Below are positions 25,052 through 32,844 of a stretch of 37,282 nt of DNA, in pieces (position 1 is the stretch's first letter; every line of letters begins with the position of its first letter). The stretch lies in contig SHVZ01000028.1 of NCBI GenBank assembly GCA_009694025.1, positions 1-37,282 of the forward strand. The letters run 5' to 3'. The position numbers were made by a program, and so were the translations under genes. The notes beneath the pieces were generated by a model that was not told the origin of the DNA, ran no database searches, and was given only the letters and a program-made list of their open reading frames with translations. Origin of the DNA: Alphaproteobacteria bacterium. Lineage in GTDB: Bacteria; Pseudomonadota; Alphaproteobacteria; SHVZ01.

Positions 25052-26994
25052 GTGGACCGGCACCAGCTCCGCCACATCTGCCGATACGCGGCCTCGATCG
25101 ACCGCGCATAGGCCTTGGCATCGCAGATCGGAGACTCGGCAAACCGCCGGCCGAGGGTGGCCCGGAGAGCGGCAAGCCGCGTCCGGTCCTGCGCCAGTGC
25201 CACCGCAGCCTCGACATAGGCATCGTCGCTCTCGGCAACCAGCTCGGGAAGACCGACGGCATGGAGCAGCGTAGCGCCGTACCGTCCGAGCAGCCGGTCG
25301 CCGGCCCGCGTCACCACCGGCACGCCGAGCGAGAGGGCCTCGCAGGTGGTGATGACACCGGCGTAGGGTGTCGGGTCGAGCGCGATGTCGATGTCGCCAT
25401 AGGCGGAGAGATGCTCGGTGCCGTCGCTGATCCAGGGCAGCGCATCGACCCGGCCGGGATCGAGGCCAGCCGACGCGGCGCGTCGCAAGAACGCCGCGCG
25501 TGCCGGGGGATCGGCGAAGGCCATGCCCTTGAGCACCAGGCGGGCTGCCGGCAGCGCCGCGAGGATCCGCGCCCAAAGCCCGAGGCTGCGGTCGGACAGC
25601 TTCGCCGGCTGGTTGAAGCTGCCGAACACCACCGGGCCGCCGCGGAGGGCCGGCCCCGGACCGACGCTCGTTGCCGCCCGCAAGGGCCAGTAGCAGAAGG
25701 CGAGAGGCAGCCGCACCACGCTTTCCCGAAACCAGCTCTCGGAGCCTGCCGGGGTTAGCCGATCGTCACCGACCATCCAGGGCACCGCATCGAGGCCGAA
25801 GCTGCCCATCGGAAGCAGGTTGACCTGCACCGGAGCCGGCCGTCGTGCGAGCGTCAGCAGCCGCGAGCCCGGCGGATAGCCATAGAGGTCGGCGAGCACG
25901 TCGATACGATCGGCACGGACCCGCTCGGCGAGCGCCGCGTCGTCGAGGTCACCGGCGTCGCACCAGCGATCCGCCAGCTCGCGGAACCGACGGGTCACAT
26001 TGTCGGCGCGCGCCGGATCCACATCCGAATAGCAGACGACCTCAACTACCTGCCGGTCGTGGCCTTCGATCAGCGGCAGCAGCGTGACGGCGGCCGTGTG
26101 CGCTCTGAAACCCTCGACGGCGAGGTATCCAACCCTGAGGCGACGCTCGGGATCGCGGAGGGTCACCGCCGGCGGGCCGGCGAGAGGGCGAGCGAATCGG
26201 GCGTCCCAGTTGCGCTGCTCGGCCAGGATCGCCTCGGGTCCGACATCGGAAAGGCAGTTGAGCGTGAGAATGAGGTTGGCGTGCACATCGGCGCGATCCG
26301 GATCGATGCCGAGCGCCCGACGATAGTCGGCAGCAGCCCCGGGCGCGTCACCGGCAAGGTGCCGGGTCCAGCCGAGGGCCTCGAAGGCGGTGGCGTTGCC
26401 GGGCTCCAGCACAGCCGAGCGGCCGAGCGCGGCGATCGCCGGCATCAGGCCGCCAGTGCCGCGAAAGACCAAGCCGAGATTTTGCCAAAGGCCGGAGCCC
26501 GCGGGCTGGAGGACAAGGGCGCGGCGCAGGAGGCGTGCCGCGGCAGCCGGCTCGCCCCGCCCATAGAGGTGCGTCGCCCGGTTGTTGAGCGCGTCGACGG
26601 CGTGCGGCTCGATGGCGAGCGCACGCCCGAATCCATCGGCAAAGGCGGCGGCGAACCCGAGGTCGAGCCAGACGGCCGCGACCTCCGGCTCCCGTGCGAG
26701 GCTCCGTCTAAGTGCCCTCTCCGCACCGGCCGAGTCGCCCTGCCGACGCAAGGCCCGACCGAGATTCGCCTGGACAGCGGCATCGTCGGGCGCGGCCGTG
26801 ACCGCTTGACCGAGAAATCCTGCTGCCAGCTCAGCCGAGCCGGCTTCGAGCTCGAGGGCGCCGAGGAGACGCAAGGCGTCGGGCTGGGCGTGATCGAAGG
26901 CGAGCACGCGACGGTAGATCCGGCGCGCGTCCGCCCAGCGACCGGCACGGTGATGCGCCAGCCCTTCCGCCAGCACCTCGGCGACCGTCGGCAT
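25048..26994 (-). CDS. TPR-GT41 glycosyltransferase, copy G (first gene of the train)
   Basis: A 648-residue protein. TPR-like repeats cover about 1-250. The catalytic region has VGYLAVEGFRAHT with His299, then YGYPPGSR and QVNLLPMGSFGLDAVPW in place of GHT and FHD. FGSFNQPAKLSDRS, LVLKGMAFADPP and DIALDPTPYAGVITTCEAL follow. The DPTPY form and the KGMA..D, AGLD stretch make it the closest relative of copy A. Copies A and G are also the two that diverge from an epimerase gene. No Shine-Dalgarno is visible before the ATG at 26994; a possible -10 (CTAAAC) ends eight bases upstream, so a leaderless transcript is possible. Seven genes follow in the same direction. Confidence 0.86.
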   Translation of the reverse strand: MPTVAEVLAEGLAHHRAGRWADARRIYRRVLAFDHAQPDALRLLGALELEAGSAELAAGFLGQAVTAAPDDAAVQANLGRALRRQGDSAGAERALRRSLAREPEVAAVWLDLGFAAAFADGFGRALAIEPHAVDALNNRATHLYGRGEPAAAARLLRRALVLQPAGSGLWQNLGLVFRGTGGLMPAIAALGRSAVLEPGNATAFEALGWTRHLAGDAPGAAADYRRALGIDPDRADVHANLILTLNCLSDVGPEAILAEQRNWDARFARPLAGPPAVTLRDPERRLRVGYLAVEGFRAHTAAVTLLPLIEGHDRQVVEVVCYSDVDPARADNVTRRFRELADRWCDAGDLDDAALAERVRADRIDVLADLYGYPPGSRLLTLARRPAPVQVNLLPMGSFGLDAVPWMVGDDRLTPAGSESWFRESVVRLPLAFCYWPLRAATSVGPGPALRGGPVVFGSFNQPAKLSDRSLGLWARILAALPAARLVLKGMAFADPPARAAFLRRAASAGLDPGRVDALPWISDGTEHLSAYGDIDIALDPTPYAGVITTCEALSLGVPVVTRAGDRLLGRYGATLLHAVGLPELVAESDDAYVEAAVALAQDRTRLAALRATLGRRFAESPICDAKAYARSIEAAYRQMWRSWCRST

Positions 26995-27076
26995 GGCGGT
27001 CGGTTTAGCCCGAGTCGGCTCACAAGGCCAAGCGCCGGCCGTGACATCGCCATGAGCTTGGCCTTAGTTTGCGGCC
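26995..27076. promoter_or_regulatory. Divergent intergenic region, GT41 copy G / epimerase 2
   Basis: These 82 bp separate the first gene of the glycosyltransferase train (minus) from the second epimerase (plus). On the minus strand TTGGCC, a 17-base gap and CTAAAC form a weak sigma-70-like pair ending eight bases before the ATG. GTTTAGCCCG at 27003-27012 is shared with the other epimerase/GT41 region. A TTGGCC...TTTGC string on the plus strand near 27059 resembles sigma-54 but has a nine-base gap. Confidence 0.35.
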
Positions 27077-28063
27077 ATGGATCGTCCGCATCCCCTTGCC
27101 GATCGGCTCTATCGCGGCCGCCGCATCCTCGTCACCGGCGGCGCCGGCCTCTACGGGCGGGCGCTGGTCCCCCGGCTTCTGACGCTCGGTGCCGAGGTTC
27201 GGACCGCGTCGCGTACCGCGCCTCAACCGCCTTTGTCGTCGAGCGAGCACAGGATCGGCGATCTGACCGACCGGCGCTTCGCCGAGGCGGCGATGGAAGG
27301 CATGGAGGCGGTCTTTCATCTCGCGGGTCGCCGCGGGTCGATCGGAATGCAGACGGCCAAAGCGGCGACCATGCTCGGCGAAAACGCGCTTGTCTGCCTG
27401 AACACGCTGGCGGCCGCGCAGCGCGCCGGTGTCAAGGCCCTGGTGTATGTCTCGACCGTGACGGTCTACCCGCCGATGGCGGTCTACCGGGAAGATCTCG
27501 CCTGGTCGGCCAACCCGCATCCCGGCGACCAATACGCCGCCTGGGCGAAGCGGATCGCCGAGAAATACGTCGAGGCGCTGGCGATCGAGCACGGCTTCGC
27601 CGACGTCGCCGTCGTCCGCCCGGTCAACACGTTCGGCCCGTTCGACGATTTCGACCCGAAGACGGCGCTGGTGGTGCCGGCGTTGATCGGCCGAGCCGAG
27701 CGGCGGGAAAGCCCCTTCGTCGTGTGGGGCGATGGCTCGGCAGTCCGCGACTTCCTCTATGTCGACGACGCGGTCGGCGGCCTGCTTCTCGCCTATGAGC
27801 GGGGCCTTGGCCGCGGACCGATCAATCTCGGCAGCGGCACCGGCCATACTATCCGTGCGGTGGCGGAGGCAGTCCTTGAGGCGACAGGTCACTCTGGACC
27901 GATCGCCTGGGACCCAACCAAGCCGTCGGGCGAACCCTCGAAGGTGGCGGACACGACGCGGGCTCGCGAGATCCTGGGATTCCGGCCGGAAGTCCCGCTG
28001 GCCGAGGCGATCGCCCGCACGGTTGCCTGGCACCGATCGCAGGGGCGCTGGGCGTCGAACTGA
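27077..28063 (+). CDS. NAD-dependent sugar-nucleotide epimerase/dehydratase, island right border
   Basis: A 328-residue extended SDR, paralogous to the protein at 7513-8517. Motifs: GGAGLYG (Rossmann) near residue 21, FHLAGRRGS, STVTVYPP, RPVNTFGPFDDFDP, VWGDGSAVRDFLYVDDAVGG and NLGSGTGHTIR. The lysine of the active site is in YAAWAKRIAE; the tyrosine is five residues before it, not four, the same displaced pattern as in the other epimerase (which has Phe). The two proteins align across their length, so they are duplicates kept at opposite borders of the island. It probably makes a nucleotide sugar for the GT41 enzymes. ATG at 27077 is used; no strong ribosome-binding site is seen. A sigma-54 promoter for the next gene starts four bases after its stop. 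Confidence 0.85.
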   Translation: MDRPHPLADRLYRGRRILVTGGAGLYGRALVPRLLTLGAEVRTASRTAPQPPLSSSEHRIGDLTDRRFAEAAMEGMEAVFHLAGRRGSIGMQTAKAATMLGENALVCLNTLAAAQRAGVKALVYVSTVTVYPPMAVYREDLAWSANPHPGDQYAAWAKRIAEKYVEALAIEHGFADVAVVRPVNTFGPFDDFDPKTALVVPALIGRAERRESPFVVWGDGSAVRDFLYVDDAVGGLLLAYERGLGRGPINLGSGTGHTIRAVAEAVLEATGHSGPIAWDPTKPSGEPSKVADTTRAREILGFRPEVPLAEAIARTVAWHRSQGRWASN

Positions 28064-28066
28064 CGC

Positions 28067-28083
28067 TGGCCCGGACCTTGCTT
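28067..28083 (+). promoter_or_regulatory. Sigma-54 promoter for the radical SAM gene
   Basis: TGGCCCGGACCTTGCTT matches the -24/-12 consensus (TGGCAC-N5-TTGCT), with GG at 28068-28069, GC at 28080-28081 and exactly ten bases between. It lies 47 bp before the ATG at 28131, leaving room for a normal leader. It is nearly the same as the fliK promoter at 30233-30249, so the two units are probably activated by the same flagellar regulator of the FlbD/NtrC type. Confidence 0.8.
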
Positions 28084-28130
28084 ATCTGATATCCAGGAAA
28101 TCGGCGGAAAACAGCCGCTTGGAAGTGGTA

Positions 28131-30146
28131 ATGCAGCAGGCGACCAGAGACCACGAGGGTGGCGACGTTCTGACCGTCGGTCTCGCTCAGATCAACAACA
28201 GCTTCTCCGGCCAGAACTACCTTCCCTACGCGATCGGGCTGCTTCAGAGCTATGCGGAGCACCACGCAGCGCGGCCTGAGCGCTTCCGCTTCCTCCTGCC
28301 TGTCTACAAGCGCATCCGCGTCGAGGCCGCGCTCGAGCAGTTGCGGGACGCGGACGTCGTCGGCTTCAGCCTCTATGTCTGGAACGAGCGGCTGACCCTC
28401 GAGGTGGCGCGCCGGCTCAAGGCTGAACGGCCGGATATCTTCATCATTTTCGGGGGTCCCCAGGTTCCGGACCGTTCCGAGGCCTTCCTTCGGGCTCATC
28501 CGTTCATCGATGTGGTCTGCCACGGCGAAGGCGAGCCGACCTTTCTGAAGCTGATCGAGCAAGCCAGGGCACGGGATTTCTCGGGTATCCAGGGCACTAG
28601 CCACCTCGATGCGGGAGGTCGCTTCGTCCACCAGCCGCGCCTCGAACGGATGCGCGAGGTCGCGTCGATCCCCTCGCCGTATCTCGAGGGGGTGTTCAAG
28701 CCGCTGATCGCCGCGCACCCGGAAGAGGTGTGGATCGCGCTGTGGGAGACCAACCGCGGCTGCCCTTTCGCCTGCACCTTCTGCGATTGGGGCTCGGCGA
28801 CCCAGAGCAAGGTCTTCCAGTTCGATCTGCCGAGGCTGAAACGCGAGCTCGACTGGTTCTCCGAGCACCGGATCGAGTTCATCTTCTGCTGCGACGCCAA
28901 TTTCGGCATTCTGCCGCGCGATATCGAGATCGCCCAGGCGGCCGCCGAGAACAAGCGCGTCTTCGGCTATCCGAAGGCCCTTTCGGTTCAGAACACCAAA
29001 AACGCGACCGAGCGGGCCTATCTCACCCAGAAGATCCTGTCCGACGCCGGCCTGTCGAAGGGCGTCGCGCTGGCGCTGCAAAGCGTCGACATGCACACGC
29101 TGGAAGCGATCAAACGTCAAAACATCTCGCTCAGCACCTACGAAGAGCTGCAGAAACGCTTCACCCGCGACAGGGTCGCCACGTATTCGGACCTCATCCT
29201 GGGGTTGCCTGGCGAGACTTATGAAAGTTTCGCCAATGGCATCGCCCGTGTGATCGAGGGCGGCCAGCACAACCGCATTCAGTTCAACAACCTGTCGATC
29301 CTGCCCAACGCCGAGATGGGCGACCCGGCGTATCAGGCCAAGTATGGGATGGTCCTGGTCGAGACCAAGATCATCAACGTCCACGGCTCGCTCGAGGAGG
29401 ACATCGACGACATCGCCGAGATGCAGCAGATGGTGGTCGCCACCAGCGCCATGCCGCTCGCCGACTGGCGCCGAGCACGGGTCCTCGCCTGGATCACGGC
29501 GCTGCTGCATTTCGACAAGCTCGTGCAGATCCCGCTGGTCGTCGCCCACGAGGTTTCCGGCATCGGCTATCGGACGCTGATCGAGGCCTTCATCGACGCC
29601 GACCCCGGGACGTATCCGTTGCTGGCCGAGGTTCAGGCCTTCTTCGAAGGCGAGGCCCGAACCATCCAGGCGGGCGGACCTGAACTGCACTACGCCCCCG
29701 AATTCCTCGGCATCTGGTGGCCGGCGGACGAGTTCATGTTCATCAAGCTCACCCACGAGAAGAAGACCGAGGCATTCTTCGCAGAGGCGCGCCGGCGCCT
29801 TCTCGACCTGTGGAGGGAGCATGGAACGCCCGCCCCGTTCGCCCCGGTCGACGACGCTTTCGCCCTCAACTGCGCGCTATTGAGCCAGCCATTCGTCTTC
29901 GACGATGCCGAGGTCGCACTCGGCCACGACGTCTGGCGCTTCTTCCGCGGCATCCTCCAGGGCGACCCGGAGCCACTGCGGGCCAAGCGCGCCGTCTATC
30001 GGATCGAGCGATCGAAGGAAGCCTACGCCGACCTTGCCGCGTGGTGCCGGGAGGTCGTCTGGTATGGGCACCGCCGCGGCGCCTACTACCATTCCGGGCG
30101 CATGGTCGAGGTCGAGACCGAAACCGAGCTCGCCGGGCACTATTAG
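28131..30146 (+). CDS. Radical SAM enzyme with B12-binding-like N-terminal domain
   Basis: A 671-residue enzyme. The N-terminal part (about 12-145) has the Rossmann-like pattern of B12-binding domains (DVVGFSLYVWN, FIIFGGPQVP, DVVCHGEGEPTFL), but I see no DxHxxG cobalamin-ligand motif. The radical SAM core carries the [4Fe-4S] cluster motif CPFACTFC at Cys211, Cys215 and Cys218. A further catalytic-barrel stretch, DLILGLPGETYESF, follows. The C-terminal 250 residues are not recognised. Such proteins carry out methylations or other radical chemistry on unactivated carbon. Here the substrate may be a sugar or a flagellar protein side chain (inference). Start: ATG at 28131 has GGAAG five bases upstream; GTG at 28125 is an alternative. 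A strong sigma-54 element precedes it. Confidence 0.87.
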   Translation: MQQATRDHEGGDVLTVGLAQINNSFSGQNYLPYAIGLLQSYAEHHAARPERFRFLLPVYKRIRVEAALEQLRDADVVGFSLYVWNERLTLEVARRLKAERPDIFIIFGGPQVPDRSEAFLRAHPFIDVVCHGEGEPTFLKLIEQARARDFSGIQGTSHLDAGGRFVHQPRLERMREVASIPSPYLEGVFKPLIAAHPEEVWIALWETNRGCPFACTFCDWGSATQSKVFQFDLPRLKRELDWFSEHRIEFIFCCDANFGILPRDIEIAQAAAENKRVFGYPKALSVQNTKNATERAYLTQKILSDAGLSKGVALALQSVDMHTLEAIKRQNISLSTYEELQKRFTRDRVATYSDLILGLPGETYESFANGIARVIEGGQHNRIQFNNLSILPNAEMGDPAYQAKYGMVLVETKIINVHGSLEEDIDDIAEMQQMVVATSAMPLADWRRARVLAWITALLHFDKLVQIPLVVAHEVSGIGYRTLIEAFIDADPGTYPLLAEVQAFFEGEARTIQAGGPELHYAPEFLGIWWPADEFMFIKLTHEKKTEAFFAEARRRLLDLWREHGTPAPFAPVDDAFALNCALLSQPFVFDDAEVALGHDVWRFFRGILQGDPEPLRAKRAVYRIERSKEAYADLAAWCREVVWYGHRRGAYYHSGRMVEVETETELAGHY

Positions 30147-30153
30147 CCCGGTT

Positions 30154-30174
30154 GCCCGGCAGGATTTGCCGGGT
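30154..30174 (+). terminator. Possible hairpin after the radical SAM gene
   Basis: CCCGGCA (30155-30161), a five-base loop and TGCCGGG (30167-30173) can form a 7-bp stem eight bases after the stop. No T-tract follows, so it may be a weak or factor-dependent terminator, or a stabilising 3' stem. Confidence 0.4.
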
Positions 30175-30232
30175 CGCACGCCGCTTTCCGGCTCGGTTCC
30201 CGTCATTCCCTGAAAATCCGCTGTTCCGTCGC

Positions 30233-30249
30233 TGGCCCAGGGCTTGCTT
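30233..30249 (+). promoter_or_regulatory. Sigma-54 promoter for fliK-flgD-flgE
   Basis: TGGCCCAGGGCTTGCTT has GG at 30234-30235 and GC at 30246-30247 with the required ten-base gap, and TTGCT at -12. It lies 37 bp upstream of the fliK ATG. In alphaproteobacteria such as Caulobacter, hook genes are known sigma-54 (RpoN) targets, which supports the call. Confidence 0.85.
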
Positions 30250-30286
30250 GTCTTGCCCCGCCCTTACTCTGTCCAGCGGACCCGTC

Positions 30287-32122
30287 ATGGATCTCCCGGC
30301 CCTCGAGGCAACACTCATCCCGGCTCCTGCCCGTTCGCAGCGCGCTGACAACTCGAACGAGCCGGGTCGGCATTTCACGGCCGAGCTGACTCAGGCGATG
30401 CGCCAGCGCCGGCAAGAAGCCGAGGCACGATCCGAGGCGCCGCGGCCCGAGGATCAGGCGAACGACCGTCCCGAACCCACAGCACGCGGCGACGTCGCAA
30501 CTGAGGCGCACTCGCGCCGGCAGGCCGAGGCCGCTGCCCGGCAGGATCGACGCGATCAGGGCCGTTCCGCCACCGTCCGCCAGGACCGACGTGACCAGGA
30601 TCGGACGGCCGCCGACGAAACGGACCGGGCTCGAGCCGCCGGTGCCACCACCGACAGCGATGCGGCCGACGAGGTTTCCATCGACGTCGGAGAAGAGGTG
30701 GTCGTCGACAACGGCTCGGACCCGAACCAGCCGGCGGCCGTTGCGACCGCCATCGACAAGACCGCCGACGGAACGGACGCGAAACCCGCCGCGATCGCGA
30801 TCGTCCCGGCGCCGGTGGTCGGGGTCGAGGTGGCGTCCCAGCCCGCCACCGATCTCGCCGACTCTGAGATCACCCCCGTTGCCGACGCCGCGGCGGCGAC
30901 CGCGGCAGATGTGCCCGACGGCCATGTCCCAATGCCGGTCGACCTGTCGGCGTCCGATCCGACCGCGCCGGCCGACGGCGTGCCTGTGCCGGCCGCTACC
31001 GTCGCACCGACGCCGGCGCCCGCCGCCGCCTCGGGTCCGGACGCCTCCGCTCCGGCCGTGGCGCCGACGACGGCGGTGATTGCCGATCCGGCGCCCCAGC
31101 CGCAGGCCAATGCCCGGCAGACCGACACCGTGAACGTCGGCTTCACCACGGACGCTGCGGCGACGGCCGCCGCTTCGACCGAGATCCCGCTTGCCGCGGC
31201 CCCGACCCCCACCTCGCCGGACGGTCCGACCATAGCGAAACCTGCGCCCGCGACCGGTCCCGCGGTGACCGTGGCGGTCGCCACAGAGGCATTGCCCGTC
31301 ACGCCGGCGGTTCCGGCCTTCTTGGCCCTTCAGTCCGTCGACGAGCCGGCAATGCCGGCCGCACCGGTCGAGAACGCCCCGGCCCCGACGGCAACGGTCA
31401 CCGCCGCTGCGGTCCAACCGACGGGCCAGAGCGCCTCCGCAGCGACCCAGACCCCTGATCCGAATCTGGCCCCGACTTCCGGCGCTCCCGCGCCGACGGC
31501 GGCTCCCGCCAACACCCCGGCTTTCGCTGAGACGATCGATGAAGCCGTAATCGGCGCTGAGACGGTGGTGGCCGATCGGATGAGCGGCGAGACGAGCAAC
31601 CTCGCCCAAAGCGGCACCGAGCGTCGCGCCAGCGTCGAGCAGAGCATTCGTGCCGAGCCCGCGCAGCCGGCCCGGCAGAATCTGCCACCCCAGCCGGTCG
31701 CCGACCAGATCGCCGTCCGTATCGCCAAGCAGACACAGGCCGGCGAAGGCCGGATCTCGCTGCAGCTCCGTCCGGAGACCCTCGGCATCGTCGATGTCGA
31801 CATCGAAGTGCGCCGCGACGGCACGATGAGAGCGGTGATCTCGGTCGAAAAGCCCGAAACCCTGGAATGGCTGAAGCGCGACGCGCAGCACCTGGAACGG
31901 GCCTTGCAGGACGTTGGGGTGAAGACCGACTCGGGCAGCCTGAATTTCGCCCTCCGCGAACAGCGGCAGGATGGATCGGGCAGCTTCGCCAGGTCGGGCG
32001 GACGCCGCGGCTTCGACGCCGATGCGGGCACAGACCCCGCGGAAGGTCGAGTGTCCGAAGCCAAGATGGCCGAAGCGGCCGCGCGCCGGATCGCCCGGGG
32101 CGGTGTGGATGTGAGAATCTGA
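30287..32122 (+). CDS. fliK: Flagellar hook-length control protein FliK
   Basis: FliK is exported during hook growth and acts as molecular ruler and substrate-specificity switch through FlhB. The 611-residue protein has a charged N-terminus with repeated RQDRRDQ (about residues 85-102). A very long Ala/Pro/Thr-rich middle (about 120-450) is typical of the ruler part. The C-terminal Flg_hook domain follows, with EGRISLQLRPETLGIVDVDI and then KPETLEWLKRDAQHLERALQ. The start at 30287 is chosen because it follows the sigma-54 promoter at a suitable distance and earlier in-frame codons lie on or before the likely transcript start. The ribosome-binding site is weak. flgD follows 10 bp downstream. 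Confidence 0.9.
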   Translation: MDLPALEATLIPAPARSQRADNSNEPGRHFTAELTQAMRQRRQEAEARSEAPRPEDQANDRPEPTARGDVATEAHSRRQAEAAARQDRRDQGRSATVRQDRRDQDRTAADETDRARAAGATTDSDAADEVSIDVGEEVVVDNGSDPNQPAAVATAIDKTADGTDAKPAAIAIVPAPVVGVEVASQPATDLADSEITPVADAAAATAADVPDGHVPMPVDLSASDPTAPADGVPVPAATVAPTPAPAAASGPDASAPAVAPTTAVIADPAPQPQANARQTDTVNVGFTTDAAATAAASTEIPLAAAPTPTSPDGPTIAKPAPATGPAVTVAVATEALPVTPAVPAFLALQSVDEPAMPAAPVENAPAPTATVTAAAVQPTGQSASAATQTPDPNLAPTSGAPAPTAAPANTPAFAETIDEAVIGAETVVADRMSGETSNLAQSGTERRASVEQSIRAEPAQPARQNLPPQPVADQIAVRIAKQTQAGEGRISLQLRPETLGIVDVDIEVRRDGTMRAVISVEKPETLEWLKRDAQHLERALQDVGVKTDSGSLNFALREQRQDGSGSFARSGGRRGFDADAGTDPAEGRVSEAKMAEAAARRIARGGVDVRI

Positions 32123-32132
32123 GGAGCCGACG

Positions 32133-32801
32133 ATGTCCGTGTCCAGCATCAACCAGGCGACGTCCAGCGCCACCAGCACGACAGACGCATCCGCGTCGCT
32201 CGCCAAGCTGTCGGGCAACTACACGCAGTTCCTGAAGCTGCTGACCGCTCAGCTGCAGAACCAGGATCCGCTGAAGCCGATGGATACGGCGCAGTTCACC
32301 CAGCAGCTCGTTCAGTTCGCCGGCGTCGAGCAGTCGATCGCCGTGAACAAGAACCTCGAGAGCCTAGTCGCACTCCAGCAGGCCGGCCAGAACGCCCAAG
32401 CGACCATCTACCTCGGCCGCAAGGTCGAGTCGATCGGCGATACGCAGCCGCTGGTCGACGGCAAGGCGACCTACGGCTACGCCTTCGACGGCACGCCTAC
32501 CAATGTCCAGATCTTCATCTCGGACAAGAACAACAATGTCGTCTTCCAGACGACGGGCGAGGCCGGCACCGGAGGCCACAACTTCGCCTGGGACGGCAAG
32601 GACATGAACGGCCTTGCCGCGCCCGACGGCGACTACACCATCCGGGTCAGCGCGACCGACGCCGCCGGCGGCAACGTCAGGACCTCGACCTCGGTAAACC
32701 TCGTGATCGATGCGGTCGAGATGCACACGGAGGGAGCCGTGCTGCTTTCGGGCAAGCAGGTCATCAACATCAACGACATCATTCGGATCAAGAGCGCCTA
32801 G
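32133..32801 (+). CDS. flgD: Flagellar hook-capping protein FlgD
   Basis: FlgD caps the growing hook and is needed for FlgE assembly. The 222 residues contain the family N-terminal signature FLKLLTAQLQNQDPLKPMD followed by TAQFTQQLVQFAGVEQ (about 33-68). The FlgD Ig-like and tudor-like segments come next (NFAWDGKDMNGLAAPDGDYTI). The C-terminus is ININDIIRIKSA. GAGGAG lies seven bases before the ATG. It is in an operon with fliK upstream and flgE 43 bp downstream. Confidence 0.95.
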   Translation: MSVSSINQATSSATSTTDASASLAKLSGNYTQFLKLLTAQLQNQDPLKPMDTAQFTQQLVQFAGVEQSIAVNKNLESLVALQQAGQNAQATIYLGRKVESIGDTQPLVDGKATYGYAFDGTPTNVQIFISDKNNNVVFQTTGEAGTGGHNFAWDGKDMNGLAAPDGDYTIRVSATDAAGGNVRTSTSVNLVIDAVEMHTEGAVLLSGKQVININDIIRIKSA

Positions 32802-32844
32802 GCGGTAACCCTAGGCCAAGCGAGATCAGGCAAGGAGACGTGAC

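Noticed and set aside
27058..27074. Sigma-54-like string before epimerase 2
   Set aside because: The gap is nine bases and the element would place the transcript start inside the coding region.
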